Of a stretch of DNA of 64,000 nt, positions 1-8,759 are shown piece by piece. The DNA is taken from assembly GCA_018304465.1 (NCBI GenBank), contig JAGVWC010000010.1, positions 243,473 through 307,472 on the forward strand. Reading direction: 5' to 3'. Both the position numbers and the translations under genes were made by a program. Each line of letters starts with the position of its first letter. The first letter of the stretch is position 1. Below the pieces are notes generated by a model that worked only from the letters and a program-made list of their open reading frames with translations, was not told the origin of the DNA and did no database searches. The stretch is from Candidatus Iainarchaeum sp. (GTDB lineage: Archaea > Iainarchaeota > Iainarchaeia > Iainarchaeales > JAGVWC01).

Positions 1-2
1 AA

Positions 3-1040
3 GAAACTCCCGAAACCCAACCCAAAGAATTTTTTACCCAAACAACAGTAAACCTTTCAGAGGATCTTGTGCTAAAAGAATTCCAACTCGCCCCCAATTC
101 AATTCAAGTTTTGGATACTTCAACCGAAATGTTGGTTCTATCCGTTGATTCGAATCAATCAAAAAGACTACCCAACGACATCTCCACTGAAAATGCAATA
201 GTCATCAAAGGAAAAATGAACATCAACCAATCCCAAGAAACCCCCATAACAGATCCTCTGCACTCCGACACCTGCTACAAAAAGTATCTATTAACCGGAG
301 AATGGCCCACCACTGAATGCTCCGCTACCAACACAATTTGGATCGGAACCGATTCGATAACTCAAACCATCAACACAAACCCCTTCGCCTACACCTGCGG
401 AGACCAAAAATGCAGTCAAAATTTGGGAGTTATTCTTACACAGTATATTGTTCCTCCACTAAAAGAATTTTTTACTGGTACAGATGGAGGAAGGTATTTT
501 CGCATTTCCTATACTGAAAAAGGAAAGGGTCAAGATCTTGAAGCCTGTTTAAACAAATTGGGAATAGCGAAAGACGAAATTATTCAGCACATCAACAACA
601 AGATTCTTATCCCCCATACCCCGATAGAGAAATACAATCAGCATATTGGGCAATATAGAGAGAATGGGTTAGATTGCAGTGTCTTCTATGAATCGGTTGC
701 ATTTAAAGAAAGCGGCGGTACAAAAGGTTGTGAAAAAAGTTGCGAACCGCCAGAAAAGTATATCCGAAATCCCCCAATAAGTTATCCGTCTTTTATTCCA
801 ACAGAGCATTTAGACGATTGGGTTGAAAGAATAATTAGACATAACAACGTCGAAAATGGGTGGCCTACATTAGATAGGTTTAAACCTTTTTCAGACATTG
901 GAATAATTATCGTGGAAGGAGCAGGGGTAGCTGCGGGAGCACTAATACTATGGGAAGCTACAAAACCTGTTCGATGCTTACTTGCCGCTTTTTTAGCTCC
1001 TGAAACAATTGGAGGAAGTGTAGTATTATGCGTAAGTTGA
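3..1040 (+). CDS. C-terminal part of a large cysteine-containing surface protein, toxin-like; 5' end outside window
   Basis: The frame is open back to the first bases of the window, so the ORF-track GTG at 69 is probably internal and the gene is cut by the window edge. The visible 346 residues have scattered cysteines in CxxxC-like spacing, as in exported archaeal proteins. A hydrophobic stretch close to the C-terminus (GIIIVEGAGVAAGALILWEA) could be membrane-inserting. I recognise no family. The next gene starts inside its 3' end in another frame (1028 against stop 1040), which is the tight coupling seen between polymorphic toxins and immunity genes. The toxin role is inferred from this arrangement and from the nuclease cassette that follows; the C-terminal domain itself is unassigned. 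Confidence 0.5.
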   Translation, partial: ETPETQPKEFFTQTTVNLSEDLVLKEFQLAPNSIQVLDTSTEMLVLSVDSNQSKRLPNDISTENAIVIKGKMNINQSQETPITDPLHSDTCYKKYLLTGEWPTTECSATNTIWIGTDSITQTINTNPFAYTCGDQKCSQNLGVILTQYIVPPLKEFFTGTDGGRYFRISYTEKGKGQDLEACLNKLGIAKDEIIQHINNKILIPHTPIEKYNQHIGQYRENGLDCSVFYESVAFKESGGTKGCEKSCEPPEKYIRNPPISYPSFIPTEHLDDWVERIIRHNNVENGWPTLDRFKPFSDIGIIIVEGAGVAAGALILWEATKPVRCLLAAFLAPETIGGSVVLCVS

Positions 1041-1570
1041 CAAACATGGAAAAAAAGTTCGATGTCAGCTTAGTTCTGGCTAACACTAAAAATGCCAATA
1101 ACCTAAAACTTCTGTATGAAATATTGTGTTTCTGTAAAGAAATCGGTGCAGTAACCCTTGAAATAGAGTTTGTGAACCCAGATATCTTTACGGGAAAAGA
1201 TTTTGTTAATCCAGTTTTTTTCGATCGCCTAAAGGTGTGCGTTAGCCTGCCAGGAGAACGGGTTCGATACGAAAAACCAAAAAGAAAAGAGGAAATAGGC
1301 CATGAAAAATTGCATTATCTTAAAGCTAATTTTGACTCTCTTTTTATTGAGTGGTATAAAGAAAATAGCCTAATGACTTTTAACGTATTTAATTTGCAAT
1401 TATTTGACAAAAACGGATCCGTTGTTGCAGACTTTACCGACGATCAGCTTAGTATTCACATATATTCTTTGAGTAAACAAGAGTTAGAAAAAGTAAGAAA
1501 AATTGCGAAAAAATATTCCGTAGATAGTACTACTGACACGGCTAAAACCTTAATAAAAAAATGGCACTAG
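1028..1570 (+). CDS. Small cytosolic protein, candidate immunity partner of the upstream gene
   Basis: This encodes 180 residues with no signal peptide or membrane segment, mixed alpha/beta by composition, and no recognised family. It overlaps the 3' end of the upstream gene by 13 nt, so the two are probably translationally coupled. A second ATG at 1046 lies just after the upstream stop and gives a product six residues shorter; either could be the start. A small acidic or neutral cytosolic protein encoded directly after a large exported protein is the usual position of an immunity protein. That is positional inference; nothing in the sequence shows binding or inhibition. Confidence 0.55.
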   Translation: MRKLTNMEKKFDVSLVLANTKNANNLKLLYEILCFCKEIGAVTLEIEFVNPDIFTGKDFVNPVFFDRLKVCVSLPGERVRYEKPKRKEEIGHEKLHYLKANFDSLFIEWYKENSLMTFNVFNLQLFDKNGSVVADFTDDQLSIHIYSLSKQELEKVRKIAKKYSVDSTTDTAKTLIKKWH

Positions 1571-1699
1571 GGACTTCGCCCATATGACCCTAAGTAAGCG
1601 TGTGTTCCACCAAACCCGAATGCTCCAAATGCGTATCCGTATAATGCATTTCATCGCAATTACCACAAGCATAATAAGGCTGACATTGGGGATCACAAG
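1571..1699 (+). pseudogene. Decayed linker in frame with the downstream nuclease cassette
   Basis: Directly after the tag stop at 1568, the same frame continues for eight codons, meets a taa at 1595, then stays open without any ATG, GTG or TTG-led family start into the nuclease ORF whose first ATG is at 1700. The translated stretch is rich in Pro, Asn and His (for example FHRNYHKHNK). This looks like the pre-toxin linker of a larger protein whose body is missing, as in orphan toxin cassettes. The opposite strand also reads a CxxC-like sequence here (YYACGNC), so the coding strand of this remnant is not certain. Confidence 0.35.
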
Positions 1700-2278
1700 A
1701 TGCAAAAAGGGATCGAATACGAATATTTTGCCGACGAAAATGAAGGCAGCATACGGTTTTTGTTTCAGGGCACAGGCAGACTTGACGCACTTGAAGTCGT
1801 GAAACGTATCGTAGGAAAAAAAAGTGCAGAAATTCCCGCAAACCAATACCTCGGAAAAGAATTCATATATGAAGGACAACGACTGGTGCTGTCGTTTGCA
1901 AAAAACGGTGTGAACATAAACATCAAAAGAGTTGGTGGCCAAGTATTTGGTGAAATGGATGGCCTCCTGCTAAAAGACAATACCGTCGTAATACTAGAAT
2001 CAAAAACAGGCACCGTGGCCAAAATAGTGGAAGACTTGAGCACGCAGCTACCAAGAAACATTAATGCCATCAACAACCTTTCTCAAAAAACAACAACAGA
2101 AGCGCTTATCGCGATCCCAAAAGGCACAACCGAAGAAATAAAAGCGCTTGCAATAAACAATTCCAATCTCAACGCGCTCATCAACCAAGGAAAAATACAT
2201 TTCATTGAAATAACGCAGACAAGCGATGAACTGCTTGCAACTGCGAATACGGTAAAAGACCTTATAGGTGGCGGGTAG
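1700..2278 (+). CDS. PD-(D/E)XK-type nuclease domain protein, orphan toxin-like cassette
   Basis: The 192-residue product has a core that reads GEMDGLLL followed about ten residues later by VVILESKTG. That is the D...ExK pattern of the restriction-endonuclease-like (PD-(D/E)XK) fold, with the acidic residues on adjacent strands. The C-terminal half is helical with a final beta strand (KIHFIEIT). There is no signal peptide. A GGGGAT sequence 7 to 8 nt before ATG 1700 could serve as ribosome binding site, so it may be expressed alone, or it may be a headless toxin tip exchanged into a longer parent. Its stop touches the ATG of the next gene (2279). Fold assignment is from motif spacing only; target and activity are unknown. 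Confidence 0.5.
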   Translation: MQKGIEYEYFADENEGSIRFLFQGTGRLDALEVVKRIVGKKSAEIPANQYLGKEFIYEGQRLVLSFAKNGVNINIKRVGGQVFGEMDGLLLKDNTVVILESKTGTVAKIVEDLSTQLPRNINAINNLSQKTTTEALIAIPKGTTEEIKALAINNSNLNALINQGKIHFIEITQTSDELLATANTVKDLIGGG

Positions 2279-2983
2279 ATGAAGGACGATACGATTAGAG
2301 AAGAATACCTAAAACTAAATAAAGACCATGAATCGTTAAAAGAGCAAAAAAGGCCCGGAAATGCGCATTTGGGGGGATTTTATGTACGATTAGATCCGAA
2401 TCGAGGAACCTCTTTATCTGGCTCAGTAAGCGAGTTCGGTGTTTGCGATTTTAGTTATGAGGAAAGAAAATTTTTTTCAGAAGAAGATCGGCAAAAAAAA
2501 GTATCCAAATTAATTGAAACCTTCGGATACGCAATCAGTCTTATTTTTCTGAGTTTTGGAGAGAGTGATATCGTTATTTGGCTACAACTCCCACTTGGCA
2601 GAAAAGAAATCCAAGAAATCCTGGATTTTCTACCTTCGACAGGGACATTCAAAAAATACGAAACCCCAATCATACACACCTTGGCAAATGACGAGCAAGT
2701 ACAAAAAGCACGCAACGATTTTTATCAAAAACTTTCTGAATGTGTCGACGGCCAGCAGACCGAACATTGGCGTTTTTCGAAAGACATCGAACAAGAAAAA
2801 AAAACCGCGTTTCAAATAACCATAAACGAAGTAAAAAACATTCAAATAGGCAAAACAACAGGACACAACATTACGCTGGAATTTATGAAAAACTGCTCTA
2901 CTTTTAAAAAATACATTTTCCCCCTTGAAGAAAAAAGTTTCAAAAAAACAATTGAAAGGATTCGAAATGCGCAGGTAAAATAA
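2279..2983 (+). CDS. Small cytosolic protein abutting the nuclease cassette, candidate immunity protein
   Basis: This 234-residue product is charged, with no signal peptide and no recognised domain. Its ATG follows the nuclease stop codon with no gap, so translation is almost certainly coupled. It is unrelated by eye to the small protein at 1028-1570 or to the one at 12658-13281, as expected if each neutralises a different toxin domain. The immunity role is inferred from pairing with a nuclease-like gene. The alternative is an unrelated hypothetical gene in an accessory region. Confidence 0.5.
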   Translation: MKDDTIREEYLKLNKDHESLKEQKRPGNAHLGGFYVRLDPNRGTSLSGSVSEFGVCDFSYEERKFFSEEDRQKKVSKLIETFGYAISLIFLSFGESDIVIWLQLPLGRKEIQEILDFLPSTGTFKKYETPIIHTLANDEQVQKARNDFYQKLSECVDGQQTEHWRFSKDIEQEKKTAFQITINEVKNIQIGKTTGHNITLEFMKNCSTFKKYIFPLEEKSFKKTIERIRNAQVK

Positions 2984-3062
2984 CGGGTAAATTCATCAGG
3001 ATACACAAAATATAAAATTTGAGTATTTAGAGATAAAAACCGCAACTAGTGGAGGGGGATAC

Positions 3063-3326
3063 ATGAGTTGGATCACAGTATTATTCGGCATCGGGGGAAT
3101 CGCATTGGTAGGATATGGAGTTTATGTACTTTACCGGGTCCCAAAGCAGCTGCGCGAAGGAAAAACGCGTCTTACTGGAAAACTCATTACTATGGGTACC
3201 CCAGATATTGAAAAGGAAAAAAATCGGACAACTTTTTGGGAAGTTACGCTGTGGAATATTATTCGAGGGATTCTCTCGATTATATTTGGGGCGTTTCTCG
3301 TTCTCAGTATGCTTTCAAATCTTTGA
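3063..3326 (+). CDS. Small two-helix membrane protein
   Basis: This 87-residue protein has an N-terminal hydrophobic helix (residues about 3-26) and a C-terminal one (about 67-85), separated by a basic hydrophilic loop of some 40 residues. A strong Shine-Dalgarno (GGAGGGGG) sits 4 nt before the ATG and fixes the start. It stands alone, 79 nt after the putative immunity gene and converging on the regulator at 3362. Family unknown; hairpin-type inner-membrane proteins of this size are common beside toxin loci but also elsewhere. Confidence 0.6.
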   Translation: MSWITVLFGIGGIALVGYGVYVLYRVPKQLREGKTRLTGKLITMGTPDIEKEKNRTTFWEVTLWNIIRGILSIIFGAFLVLSMLSNL

Positions 3327-3361
3327 AATAATAGTTAACCTCAAAGTATGAGGGCCTTGGA

Positions 3362-4216
3362 TCACGGAAAAGAATTTGCATGAACTGACTTTGGAAATAA
3401 GTTGATTCCTTCGGTTCGCAGTTGTTCCGCCAAAATAGGATTCCGTGTAATAACCATTTTGATCGAGACGTTTTCCATGTAAAGCGAATAGACTTTTGCC
3501 ATGTCGAACTGTTCCATTGATTTTGTTTTTTCAAACAACGCATTTAATCGTTGTTTAAACTCCGTTGGATAAAAAATTTGAGCCACATAATCCCCTTCAA
3601 TCACCAAATCACCGTCCGCCGGATAAGTGACCTGATGAATGGATTGCTTGCCCATCTTTTGGGTAAACGTATTCCCAAACTGGTCCAACACCCCAGCACC
3701 ATGATACAACCCATAATAGGGAACTTGAAAAATTTTTTTCACTTGCTCCAAATCGCTTGGATCCAAACCCACCGGAAGCCAAGGATGACCCAACAGGCAA
3801 ACACGAGATTTTTTATCCGGATTAGGAAATTGATCATTAAAGACCCAAATAACAAAACGAATTAACTCAACCATACTATGGAATTCCAAATTCAGCACCT
3901 CTTTTTGCAACCAATCGGAAGGCAAAGAATAATTGGAATAGGATTGTAGACGCGCACTAAACGCCTTTACATTTAATATCCACTCAGCACTTAACGAAAA
4001 TTTCGACCCGTTTTTGACAACGACCCGCTCACCCTCCAAACTATGAAGCATTTTATGAACCGCTTGGTAGGAAGCTGAAATGGCATATTCTTTTTTGATA
4101 TCCGAAAATATTTCCTTCAAACTCAAAGGATGCCGAACGCTAAGTAAACTAATAATCGCGTCTTTTGTTGAAAGTGTTTTTTTCCCAAAACCTGGCAGAA
4201 CAATCGAAAGAGCCAT
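3362..4216 (-). CDS. Winged-helix transcriptional regulator, paralogue 1 of 3
   Basis: The N-terminal region (about 15-80) is a winged helix: a short helix after KDAIISLL, then SYQAVHKMLHSLEGERVV as recognition helix and wing. The remaining 200 residues form an effector-like alpha/beta domain shared with the proteins at 9686 and 10585. The ORF track extends to a TTG at 4276 with a hydrophobic N-terminus. I prefer ATG 4216, preceded by a GTGAT anti-SD match, because MALSIVLPGFG then aligns with the MGVLPILLG start of the second paralogue and all three come out at 281-284 residues. It is divergent from deoxyhypusine synthase. Ligand and targets are unknown. Confidence 0.7.
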   Translation of the reverse strand: MALSIVLPGFGKKTLSTKDAIISLLSVRHPLSLKEIFSDIKKEYAISASYQAVHKMLHSLEGERVVVKNGSKFSLSAEWILNVKAFSARLQSYSNYSLPSDWLQKEVLNLEFHSMVELIRFVIWVFNDQFPNPDKKSRVCLLGHPWLPVGLDPSDLEQVKKIFQVPYYGLYHGAGVLDQFGNTFTQKMGKQSIHQVTYPADGDLVIEGDYVAQIFYPTEFKQRLNALFEKTKSMEQFDMAKVYSLYMENVSIKMVITRNPILAEQLRTEGINLFPKSVHANSFP

Positions 4217-4310
4217 CCAAATCACTACGTATAGAACATACAAAACATCGATAACCGGATTTATAAACATAACCAAGTAAAAAGTAGATAAAACTCAGAT
4301 TCTGATTTAC

Positions 4311-5318
4311 GTGGCCAAAAAAACCGTAAAAGATGCCTATGAAAGCATCTTCAAAAAAAGCGTCAAAGCCAGCGGAATATCCGTCAAAGGACTTGATTTT
4401 AACCAAGAAGTCACCTTGGAAAAACTGATTAACGCGCTTGGAACCAGCGGATTCCAAGCCACGCATTTAAGCCGCGCCATCGAAATCGTCAAAAAAATGC
4501 GCAAAGACAAAGTAACGATTTTCTTAGGATATACCTCCAACCAAGTATCCAGCGGAAACCGCGACATCATCCGCTATCTGGTTCAACACAAACTCGTGGA
4601 CTGCTTGGTCAGCACCGCCGGCGGAATCGAAGAAGACTTCATCAAAACCCACGCTCCGTTTTTCATTTCCGATTTTCGACTCGACGGCGCGAAACTACGC
4701 GAAAAAGGAATCAACCGCATCGGAAACCTGCTCGCACCCAACGAGCGCTACATCTGGTTCGAAAAATTCTTCCAACCGATCCTCCAAGAACTGCTTGACG
4801 AACAACTCAACACCGGACACATTTTTTCCCCCAGCGAAATCATCGACAAAATGGGAGAAAAAATCAACCACGAAGAATCAATTTATTACTGGGCCCACCA
4901 AAACAAAATCCCGGTTTTCTCTCCAGCATTCATGGACGGAGCCATCGGCGACAACTGCTACTTTTTCAACTACAACAAACAAAAAAAATTATTCATCGAC
5001 CAAATCGCAGACCATCACCGCCTGATCGAAAAAACACTCGACTCCAAAGAAACCGGACTCATCATACTAGGCGCCGGCCTCGTCAAACACACCCTGCTAA
5101 ACGCCAACATGTACCGCGAAGGCGCCAAATACACCGTCTACATGAACACCTCCAGCGAATACGACGGAAGCGACAGCGGCGCCGAACCCGAAGAAGCCAA
5201 AAGCTGGGGCAAAATCGCAGCAGACGCCAACACGGTAAAAGTAGTTGGGGACACGACAGTGTTGTTTCCCTTAGTGGTAACAGTTGCATTAAGGCACTTT
5301 CAAAAAGCAAAAAAATAG
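4311..5318 (+). CDS. dys: Deoxyhypusine synthase
   Basis: The enzyme transfers the aminobutyl group of spermidine to one lysine of aIF5A, the first step of hypusine formation, using NAD. The C-terminal third carries the family signature: GAGLVKH with the catalytic lysine, then the NAD/spermidine site around EYDGSDSGAEPEEAKSWGKI. At 335 residues the length is normal for archaea. The start is GTG (4311), since the following MAKKT-like N-terminus is typical and no ATG is near. The substrate protein aIF5A is encoded in the same window at 43989. It is monocistronic, divergent from a winged-helix regulator. Confidence 0.95.
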   Translation: MAKKTVKDAYESIFKKSVKASGISVKGLDFNQEVTLEKLINALGTSGFQATHLSRAIEIVKKMRKDKVTIFLGYTSNQVSSGNRDIIRYLVQHKLVDCLVSTAGGIEEDFIKTHAPFFISDFRLDGAKLREKGINRIGNLLAPNERYIWFEKFFQPILQELLDEQLNTGHIFSPSEIIDKMGEKINHEESIYYWAHQNKIPVFSPAFMDGAIGDNCYFFNYNKQKKLFIDQIADHHRLIEKTLDSKETGLIILGAGLVKHTLLNANMYREGAKYTVYMNTSSEYDGSDSGAEPEEAKSWGKIAADANTVKVVGDTTVLFPLVVTVALRHFQKAKK

Positions 5319-5332
5319 TGTAGGATAGTTAT

Positions 5333-6025
5333 TCAAAAATCCAGTAAACCACGTATATCAGTTTTATTTTTGACTATTGGCCATTTTCTTTGTTCAGCAA
5401 TTTCAGAAAGTTTTTTGTCGGGGTTCACAGTAACTGGATGTCCCACATGTTCTAAAACAGGAAGATCTTGTGAGGTATCTCCAAACCCAAACGAAGATTC
5501 TATGTCAATATTATACTTTTTTATCAAAGCATAGAACAAAGTTTCTTTATTTTCACGAATTACTAGATTCGTTTTGACATTCCCCGAATAAACACCATCA
5601 ACAATCTCGCATTCTGTCCCATATAAATCATCAAAGCCCAAGTATTTCAATTGTTTTATTACTTCGATAGGGGAACCGCTCATTGCAAGGACCAAATAAC
5701 CTTTTTGTTTCATTAGTTTTACAAGTTGTTTTGAGTGTTCAAAAATATTTTTTTTGTATATAGCCATGAATGCTGCCCCCAATTTTTCAACTTTTTGGTG
5801 ATCGCATCCTTTTAACCCTCTCGCAAACACTTGCGGGAGTTCGGTTGCAACTTCAGCAGCACTTTTTGTTCCTTTAATATATTCTGATAAAAGAAGTTGT
5901 ATTTTTTTATTGGATTCGGAGCCTATGCACCCTTGTTGGTCCAAATACTTTGGAAATTCACAAATGATAAAACCTTTAACAAGTACACCATCAATGTCAA
6001 ATATTGCTGCTTTTTGCGCATGCAT
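5333..6025 (-). CDS. HAD-superfamily hydrolase, SerB-like (HAD-IB)
   Basis: All HAD motifs are visible in 230 residues: motif I FDIDGVLVKG (DxD nucleophile), motif II MSGSP, a lysine in the following segment, and motif III/IV GFGDTSQDLPVL. The helical cap between motifs I and II fits phosphoserine-phosphatase-like members. It is the last gene of a minus-strand operon behind the GGGP-synthase-family gene (25 nt gap), so its substrate may be a small phosphate ester linked to that enzyme. Substrate cannot be read from sequence. Confidence 0.75.
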   Translation of the reverse strand: MHAQKAAIFDIDGVLVKGFIICEFPKYLDQQGCIGSESNKKIQLLLSEYIKGTKSAAEVATELPQVFARGLKGCDHQKVEKLGAAFMAIYKKNIFEHSKQLVKLMKQKGYLVLAMSGSPIEVIKQLKYLGFDDLYGTECEIVDGVYSGNVKTNLVIRENKETLFYALIKKYNIDIESSFGFGDTSQDLPVLEHVGHPVTVNPDKKLSEIAEQRKWPIVKNKTDIRGLLDF

Positions 6026-6050
6026 ACAAAAGTTCTCCTGTAAAATAATG

Positions 6051-6830
6051 TTAAAATATCTTGCCAGGATATTTATTTGCCAGAGAAACCATTTTTTTCA
6101 AGGTTTCAATACCTTTTGGTTCTTCAATGAGTTTACCAACATGAATAGCGTCAGCCTTATGTTTAAACATAAGATCAGCATCTTCAGGCGTTAAAATGCC
6201 ACTAGTTGGAATAATAAATAAATTCGTCTTTCTTGCCAATAATTCAACATGTGTTGCTGGCGGCCCAAGTTCGCTACCGGATCCACCAGCCATGATATAT
6301 ATTCGCATACCTAAATATTGGGCTGCTAAAGCGACAGATAAACTAATTTCGGGTTTTTCTCTTGGAATTGGAACGGCGCGTGCCAGCCAGTTAGCTGTTC
6401 GCATTGACCCCCGATCATCAAATACATACGCAGTAGGAATTGGTTCAAGAGTATTAGGCGTAACAGCAACTGAGTTCATTACCAACACATCACGCAAGAA
6501 AAATGGATTTTCTGAGTTCAAAACAGACATCCAATAAATTGCGGTTTTCCCTTCGTGGCCATTTAAAAAACACACTGCACTATTAGTCGGATAGGTTACT
6601 GTAGAAAAGTTATAATCCTTTACAGCCATATCTTGCACTATTTGTAATTTTTGTGGAGTGATAATGCTTCCGCCAAGCGCAATATGTTGAATACCCAAAT
6701 CAGAGATCGCTTGAAAAATTTTTGAAATTACTTCTACAGGAAGTTTGTCAGGATCTATTTGTGGGATCACTAGCGGGTGATCCTCTCGAAGAGAATAGAT
6801 TTTTTTTTCTACTTTTCCAAGGCGTTCCAT
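6051..6830 (-). CDS. Geranylgeranylglyceryl phosphate synthase family protein (PcrB-like TIM barrel)
   Basis: The family prenylates glycerol-1-phosphate, the first committed step of archaeal ether lipids. Seen here in order: QIDPDKLP near residue 25 (the family DPDK strand), LGGS near 55, MAGGSGSE (phosphate and prenyl-diphosphate region) and the C-terminal SGILTPEDA followed by ADAIHVGKLIE, matching the GGI and phosphate-binding end of the barrel. At 259 residues the length is normal. It lies 3 nt after a V4R-domain gene in a KaiC operon rather than with lipid genes. It may be the housekeeping enzyme or a paralogue with another prenyl substrate. Confidence 0.65.
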   Translation of the reverse strand: MERLGKVEKKIYSLREDHPLVIPQIDPDKLPVEVISKIFQAISDLGIQHIALGGSIITPQKLQIVQDMAVKDYNFSTVTYPTNSAVCFLNGHEGKTAIYWMSVLNSENPFFLRDVLVMNSVAVTPNTLEPIPTAYVFDDRGSMRTANWLARAVPIPREKPEISLSVALAAQYLGMRIYIMAGGSGSELGPPATHVELLARKTNLFIIPTSGILTPEDADLMFKHKADAIHVGKLIEEPKGIETLKKMVSLANKYPGKIF

Positions 6831-6833
6831 TGT

Positions 6834-7982
6834 TTACTCAGCCCCTTCAAATAATAGCGCAAGATGACCTTTGGATACATCGACTTTAGGCTTTTTTAAG
6901 ATAATCTCTTTCCCATACACTCTAGAACATAGACCAGATAAAAATCCGCCGATCATTAAGAAGTCAATTTCTTTATAAAATTTAGTCCAAGGAAAATAAT
7001 TAATGATAACTTTTAATTTTTCTCCGCTTGAAAGAACTAAAACTTCGCCCCAGCCCAAAGCCGAAAGTAACTCCATTACTTCAAGCAATCTTCTTTTATC
7101 AATTTCAGGAAATAACTCTTGACCTATCCGAAACGCACAATCAAAAAGGATTTTTTTCATTTTTTCATTTTTCATTCCTTTTTCTAGCAGGTACATCCCG
7201 CTGACTTCCATTAAGAAAAAACGCTCCTTTTGTTTGTATACAATGATGCCTTCAGAATATGAAAACAATTTGGCGTTAAGATATGATTCAAAGGATTTTT
7301 TATATTGAATGTCCACTTCAGTATTAAAACTTCGATAAGTTGAAGCGTCCTCTAATAGATCATCTACTTGAGTTTCACTATATACTTGTTCTTTGAATTG
7401 CTTTGAAAGAACATCGACAGGAGCACAGGTCACCTTACAAAACTGATCAGACCCTTTGAACAAACTATCATACATATGACCTTCAATTTTTATGTCTTGC
7501 AGTATCCACGCGATAATTCCTGCTGCACCGGCAGTAGCAAGAAAAAAATCATACCCTAACTTTCTACACACAACAAAATTTTTCAGTTCATATTTCACAG
7601 TCTTATTTTTTACATCAGTCTCTTGCGAGATATTGCTCGCATAGGTGCCTTCGACAAATTTACTCGCAATCATCACCCAATCTTTTACTGCCTCGCCAGG
7701 GTGATCTTTAATATTTTCAAACCGCCCATTCAATGCAAAGCTATACCCAAACCGTTTGCCGATGGAATATAATGTTTGCTCACCTTCAGCCCCAAACTCA
7801 GTAACTAATTGCTTTTCAAGAGCAACAAAAAAACTTTCAGGGAGCAGAAGTTGTCGCAAGTTTACAGTGGTTTTTCCAGAGATTTTAAAATCTACAAAGC
7901 CAGGCCTATCAAAAATCAATGCCCGGGGGATTACAAAGCGTTTAACGTACAATCTAACAACGCTATCTTTTACATCCACCAT
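6834..7982 (-). CDS. V4R-type sensor protein partnered with a KaiC-like ATPase
   Basis: This 382-residue protein shows two V4R-like halves. The first has GEQTLYSIGKRFGYSFA and ends in VTCAPVD near residue 205. The second ends with GFLSGLCSRVYGKEI and GHLALLFEGAE, the terminal G...C/H-type strand pair of V4R domains. V4R domains bind small hydrophobic molecules or metals and usually sit beside signalling ATPases. Its ATG is 2 nt after the stop of the KaiC-like gene, and the GGGP-synthase-family gene follows 3 nt later, so the operon is tight. Exact ligand unknown; the domain call rests on pattern, not a profile search. Confidence 0.5.
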   Translation of the reverse strand: MVDVKDSVVRLYVKRFVIPRALIFDRPGFVDFKISGKTTVNLRQLLLPESFFVALEKQLVTEFGAEGEQTLYSIGKRFGYSFALNGRFENIKDHPGEAVKDWVMIASKFVEGTYASNISQETDVKNKTVKYELKNFVVCRKLGYDFFLATAGAAGIIAWILQDIKIEGHMYDSLFKGSDQFCKVTCAPVDVLSKQFKEQVYSETQVDDLLEDASTYRSFNTEVDIQYKKSFESYLNAKLFSYSEGIIVYKQKERFFLMEVSGMYLLEKGMKNEKMKKILFDCAFRIGQELFPEIDKRRLLEVMELLSALGWGEVLVLSSGEKLKVIINYFPWTKFYKEIDFLMIGGFLSGLCSRVYGKEIILKKPKVDVSKGHLALLFEGAE

Positions 7983-7984
7983 GT

Positions 7985-8731
7985 TTATCCGCCTGCTTCG
8001 ATAACAATGCCTTTTGCAGTAATATTATATGTTCGTGGACCGCCACGAATATCAGTTTTTCGCATTTTTCGAACTTCCAAGTTTCTATTCAAACTATCCC
8101 CAATCGAAACATGTTTGAGTAAAACTACACCGTCACATAAAAATTCACTAATTGTGTCCCGGCTCAAAAAATTTGTGGATTCAGGTAACTCAGAAATGAT
8201 TATTGATGTTGCTTTTTGATTTTTTAGTGCTTCAAGCATATCCACTATTGCTTTTCGAGTAGCAACTTCAGGCCCAAGCTGGAAAGAGAATTGGCTTTTT
8301 TGCATTCCCATTTTTTCTAAGATCTCAATATATGCAATCGTTTCTGCATAAATCCCATATGTCGAAATAGAATCCAAGACAATTCTATCCGGTTTAAACT
8401 CTTGGATTAATGCCTTAATTTCTTGTAATACCGCAGAGAAAATCATTTTGTTTGGAGTGTAAGTTACAACTTTCAATTTTTTTTCTTTTTCAAGTTTAAG
8501 CAAATCCCACCCCAATTCGTTTGATTGATCAATAATATCTTCTCTAATCTGTTCAAAACTAATCAAAAGCCCACGTTCATTATACTGCTTCACTCCATTT
8601 ACAAGGTATTGAGTAGCGAAGATGGTCTTTCCAGATCCTGTTAACCCTGACAGCAATACCAGATTCCCTTTTGGAAATCCCCCATTAATGAGTTCATCAA
8701 AACCAGATATCCCTGTTTTAACTCGTAACAT
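7985..8731 (-). CDS. KaiC/RadA-superfamily ATPase (single KaiC domain)
   Basis: This 248-residue single-domain KaiC-like protein opens with the typical TGISGFDELINGGFP, then Walker A GLTGSGKT (residues 29-36), a catalytic Glu-Gln segment SFEQIREDI, and Walker B DRIVLDSIS. It ends with the KaiC-type basic RKMRKTDIR followed by the terminal beta pair. Such proteins are signalling or switch ATPases in archaea. It heads the operon KaiC-V4R-GGGPS-HAD. The promoter TATA box lies about 34 nt upstream, so the mRNA is nearly leaderless. A paralogue is at 8824-9582. Confidence 0.85.
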   Translation of the reverse strand: MLRVKTGISGFDELINGGFPKGNLVLLSGLTGSGKTIFATQYLVNGVKQYNERGLLISFEQIREDIIDQSNELGWDLLKLEKEKKLKVVTYTPNKMIFSAVLQEIKALIQEFKPDRIVLDSISTYGIYAETIAYIEILEKMGMQKSQFSFQLGPEVATRKAIVDMLEALKNQKATSIIISELPESTNFLSRDTISEFLCDGVVLLKHVSIGDSLNRNLEVRKMRKTDIRGGPRTYNITAKGIVIEAGG

Positions 8732-8759
8732 TCAACATCAGACTCGGCCGCGCTTTAAG

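Noticed and set aside
1590-1841. Minus-strand ORF with CxxC-like motifs opposite the nuclease cassette
   Set aside because: Most of it is antisense to the nuclease gene and it has no start that would include only the cysteine-rich part; kept only as an alternative reading of the linker.
4217-4276. N-terminal membrane anchor for regulator 1
   Set aside because: The hydrophobic stretch appears only if TTG 4276 or ATG 4270 is used; alignment with the paralogues and a GTGAT signal favour ATG 4216.
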